Below are positions 63,026-64,000 of a stretch of 64,000 nt of DNA, in pieces (within the stretch, counting starts at the first letter, position 1; the number at the start of each line of letters is the position of its first letter). The notes under the pieces were generated by a model. The model made no database searches, had not been told where the DNA came from, and was given only the letters and a program-made list of their open reading frames with translations. The stretch comes from Alistipes sp. (GTDB lineage Bacteria > Bacteroidota > Bacteroidia > Bacteroidales > Rikenellaceae), in NCBI GenBank assembly GCA_017937765.1, contig JAGBCY010000028.1, positions 1-64,000 on the forward strand. The letters are read 5' to 3'. The position numbers and the translations under genes are program-made.

Positions 63026-63595
63026 CTATCGCGAGAATATCACCTCGTCGACCAAGATATCGTGCTTATCCGTAGGCAACGAATCGAAGATTTGGCAACC
63101 AAAAGCGATGCCTATCTTGTGGGCCCTAAAGCCCGGTAGCGACATATACTTATCATAGAAACCTCCACCACGACCGAGTCGCACACCCTCTACGGTAAAA
63201 GCGCGGGCCGGCACAATGATTAGGTCGATATCCGCCACATCACATTCGTCGCCACCCATAGGCTCCGCTATGCCATAGGCTCCGCTATGCATACGTTCGG
63301 GCGAGTAGTCGTAGAAGCGCATAACCTCGCCCTCGACACGTGGCACAACAACACGCTTACCCACGGAGAGCCATCTGTCGAGAGTCTCCGACGTCGGGAC
63401 CTCATCCCGCATAGCCGCGAACACAGCGACACAGCGAGCCGAGCCAAAAATCTCGGTAGACTCCACACGGCCGAAAATCTCGCGTGCAGCGGCCTCACGA
63501 GCCTCCGCGCTGAGCTCCTTAATACGACTGCGCACCTCACGACGTACGGCCTGCTTTCGCTCAATTTGCTCCTCAAATGTCATATTCATCTCCAT
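63026..63595 (-). CDS. 5-formyltetrahydrofolate cyclo-ligase
   Basis: It converts 5-formyl-THF to 5,10-methenyl-THF with ATP, returning folate to the one-carbon pool that FolD, PurN and PurH use. 189 residues; RKQAVRREVRSRI near the start and LGRGGGFYDKYM near 140 are the signatures. Starts at 63595 or 63583 are both possible. The segment HSGAYGIAEPMG (about 103-114) is encoded by a perfect 17-bp tandem duplication. Confidence 0.95.
   Translation of the reverse strand: MEMNMTFEEQIERKQAVRREVRSRIKELSAEAREAAAREIFGRVESTEIFGSARCVAVFAAMRDEVPTSETLDRWLSVGKRVVVPRVEGEVMRFYDYSPERMHSGAYGIAEPMGGDECDVADIDLIIVPARAFTVEGVRLGRGGGFYDKYMSLPGFRAHKIGIAFGCQIFDSLPTDKHDILVDEVIFSR
63257..63290. repeat. 17-bp perfect tandem duplication inside the cyclo-ligase gene
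   Basis: CATAGGCTCCGCTATGC occurs twice head-to-tail at 63257-63273 and 63274-63290. Because 17 is not a multiple of three, the copies are read in different frames (HSGAY and IAEPM) and the gene needs both to stay in frame. Confidence 0.9.
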
Positions 63596-63664
63596 TAATA
63601 TATATAAATAATGTAAAATTTATCAATTTTCCACACTTTTACTATGTAAAAAGTGAGTTTAGGT

Positions 63665-63695
63665 ATTGTTATTATGCAAACAATTCTTATCTTTG
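63665..63695 (+). promoter_or_regulatory. Promoter of the fumarate reductase/succinate dehydrogenase operon
   Basis: ATTG (63665-63668) and TATCTTTG (63688-63695) with a 19-base spacer, giving a leader of about 85 bases before the ATG at 63789. Confidence 0.8.
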
Positions 63696-63788
63696 CAGTA
63701 TGTTTTGGCCGCATTTACTACGGGCCGAGACCACACAAACCCGATAAACAACAAAACTATTTACAAATATAATTAAAATTTTTACACT

Positions 63789-64000
63789 ATGAGCTGTTTT
63801 TTAACTAATTCATCAGTGGGAAAGAAACTCGTTATGAGTATTTCAGGATGTTTCCTCGTACTCTTCATTCTTTTCCATATGTCAATGAACCTTACTATGC
63901 TCTTCAGCTGGCAGGGTTACAACGCTATTTGTGAGTTCCTCGGTGCTAACTGGTATGCACTCGCAGGTACTGCTTTGTTGGCAGCAGGTGTTCTCGTACA
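63789..64000 (+). CDS. Fumarate reductase/succinate dehydrogenase cytochrome b subunit (3' partial)
   Basis: The first 70 codons of a membrane cytochrome b subunit, cut by the right edge. The start SSVGKKLVMSISGCFLVLFILFHMSMNL (read in parts) and CEFLGANWYALAG match the five-helix di-heme subunit of Bacteroidota FrdC/SdhC, with a heme-ligand-type histidine at position 31. The complex passes electrons from menaquinol to fumarate, or the reverse. Genes for the flavoprotein and iron-sulfur subunits are expected just beyond the window. Confidence 0.92.
   Translation, partial: MSCFLTNSSVGKKLVMSISGCFLVLFILFHMSMNLTMLFSWQGYNAICEFLGANWYALAGTALLAAGVLV

Overview
The window is chromosomal DNA of a Bacteroidota bacterium, most likely Rikenellaceae/Alistipes-like. 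This placement is inferred. It rests on Bacteroidota promoters (TTTG, about 19 bases, TAnnTTTG), weak Shine-Dalgarno sites, lineage-typical families (DUF4836, BspA-like leucine-rich repeat lipoproteins, Mfa-like fimbrillin, BACON, CCDC81-type HU/SPOR protein, SusC-like/TonB biology, 4Fe-4S PurF) and a probable cysteate synthase, the first enzyme of the sulfonolipids known from Alistipes. No phage, insertion sequence, CRISPR array or integrative element was seen; it reads as core genome with surface-protein genes in between.

Layout. 1-352: 3' end of a surface protein gene. 638-4193: serC, serA and a DUF1015 gene. 4436-6748 (-): modular surface lipoprotein. 7033-7104 (-): tRNA-Arg(CCG). 7195-10786: XRE regulator, lgt, HU/SPOR protein, GtrA, DUF456. 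10796-13329: VanX-type dipeptidase, BACON lipoprotein, YggS. 13449-16337 (-): cysteate synthase-like enzyme, manA, LuxR-type regulator. 16595-22546: DUF4836 protein, divergent ABC ATPase, permease, GNAT, ABC-F. 22622-28167: rsmA, collagen-like/LRR lipoprotein, recQ. 28256-32731: lptB, aroA, aroC, a frameshifted prmC, recX. 32903-45867 (-): a 13-kb purine operon purE-L-C-F-M-N-H-D-folD-purB, preceded by a 57-codon small ORF and a hairpin. 46208-49262 (-): TPP riboswitch, TonB receptor and PnuT-type transporter for thiamine. 49492-57161: LRR lipoprotein, then rpe, ABC-F, rlmB, YgjP, then ispE (-), OmpA-like protein and a small conserved protein. 57326-60639 (-): antiporter and two FKBP-like lipoproteins. 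60849-64000: arginase-fold protein lacking metal ligands (-), pdxB (+), 5-formyl-THF cyclo-ligase (-), and the start of the fumarate reductase/succinate dehydrogenase cytochrome b gene.

How the genes fit together. The purine operon makes IMP from PRPP and then, through PurB, AMP; FolD (with the cyclo-ligase further right) supplies the one-carbon folates used by PurN and PurH, and SerC/SerA supply the serine from which those one-carbon units come. SerC and PdxB are also both enzymes of the deoxyxylulose-5-phosphate-dependent vitamin B6 route. The riboswitch, receptor and PnuT form a thiamine uptake unit. Lgt, LptB and the many lipoproteins belong to envelope biogenesis.

Most worth following up: the cysteate synthase operon, the prmC frameshift, the arginase-like protein without its metal ligands, the DUF4836/divergent ABC module, the small ORF plus hairpin ahead of the purine operon, the TPP riboswitch with a large P3 insert, and the 30-bp repeats that seem to derive from the recQ stop-codon region.
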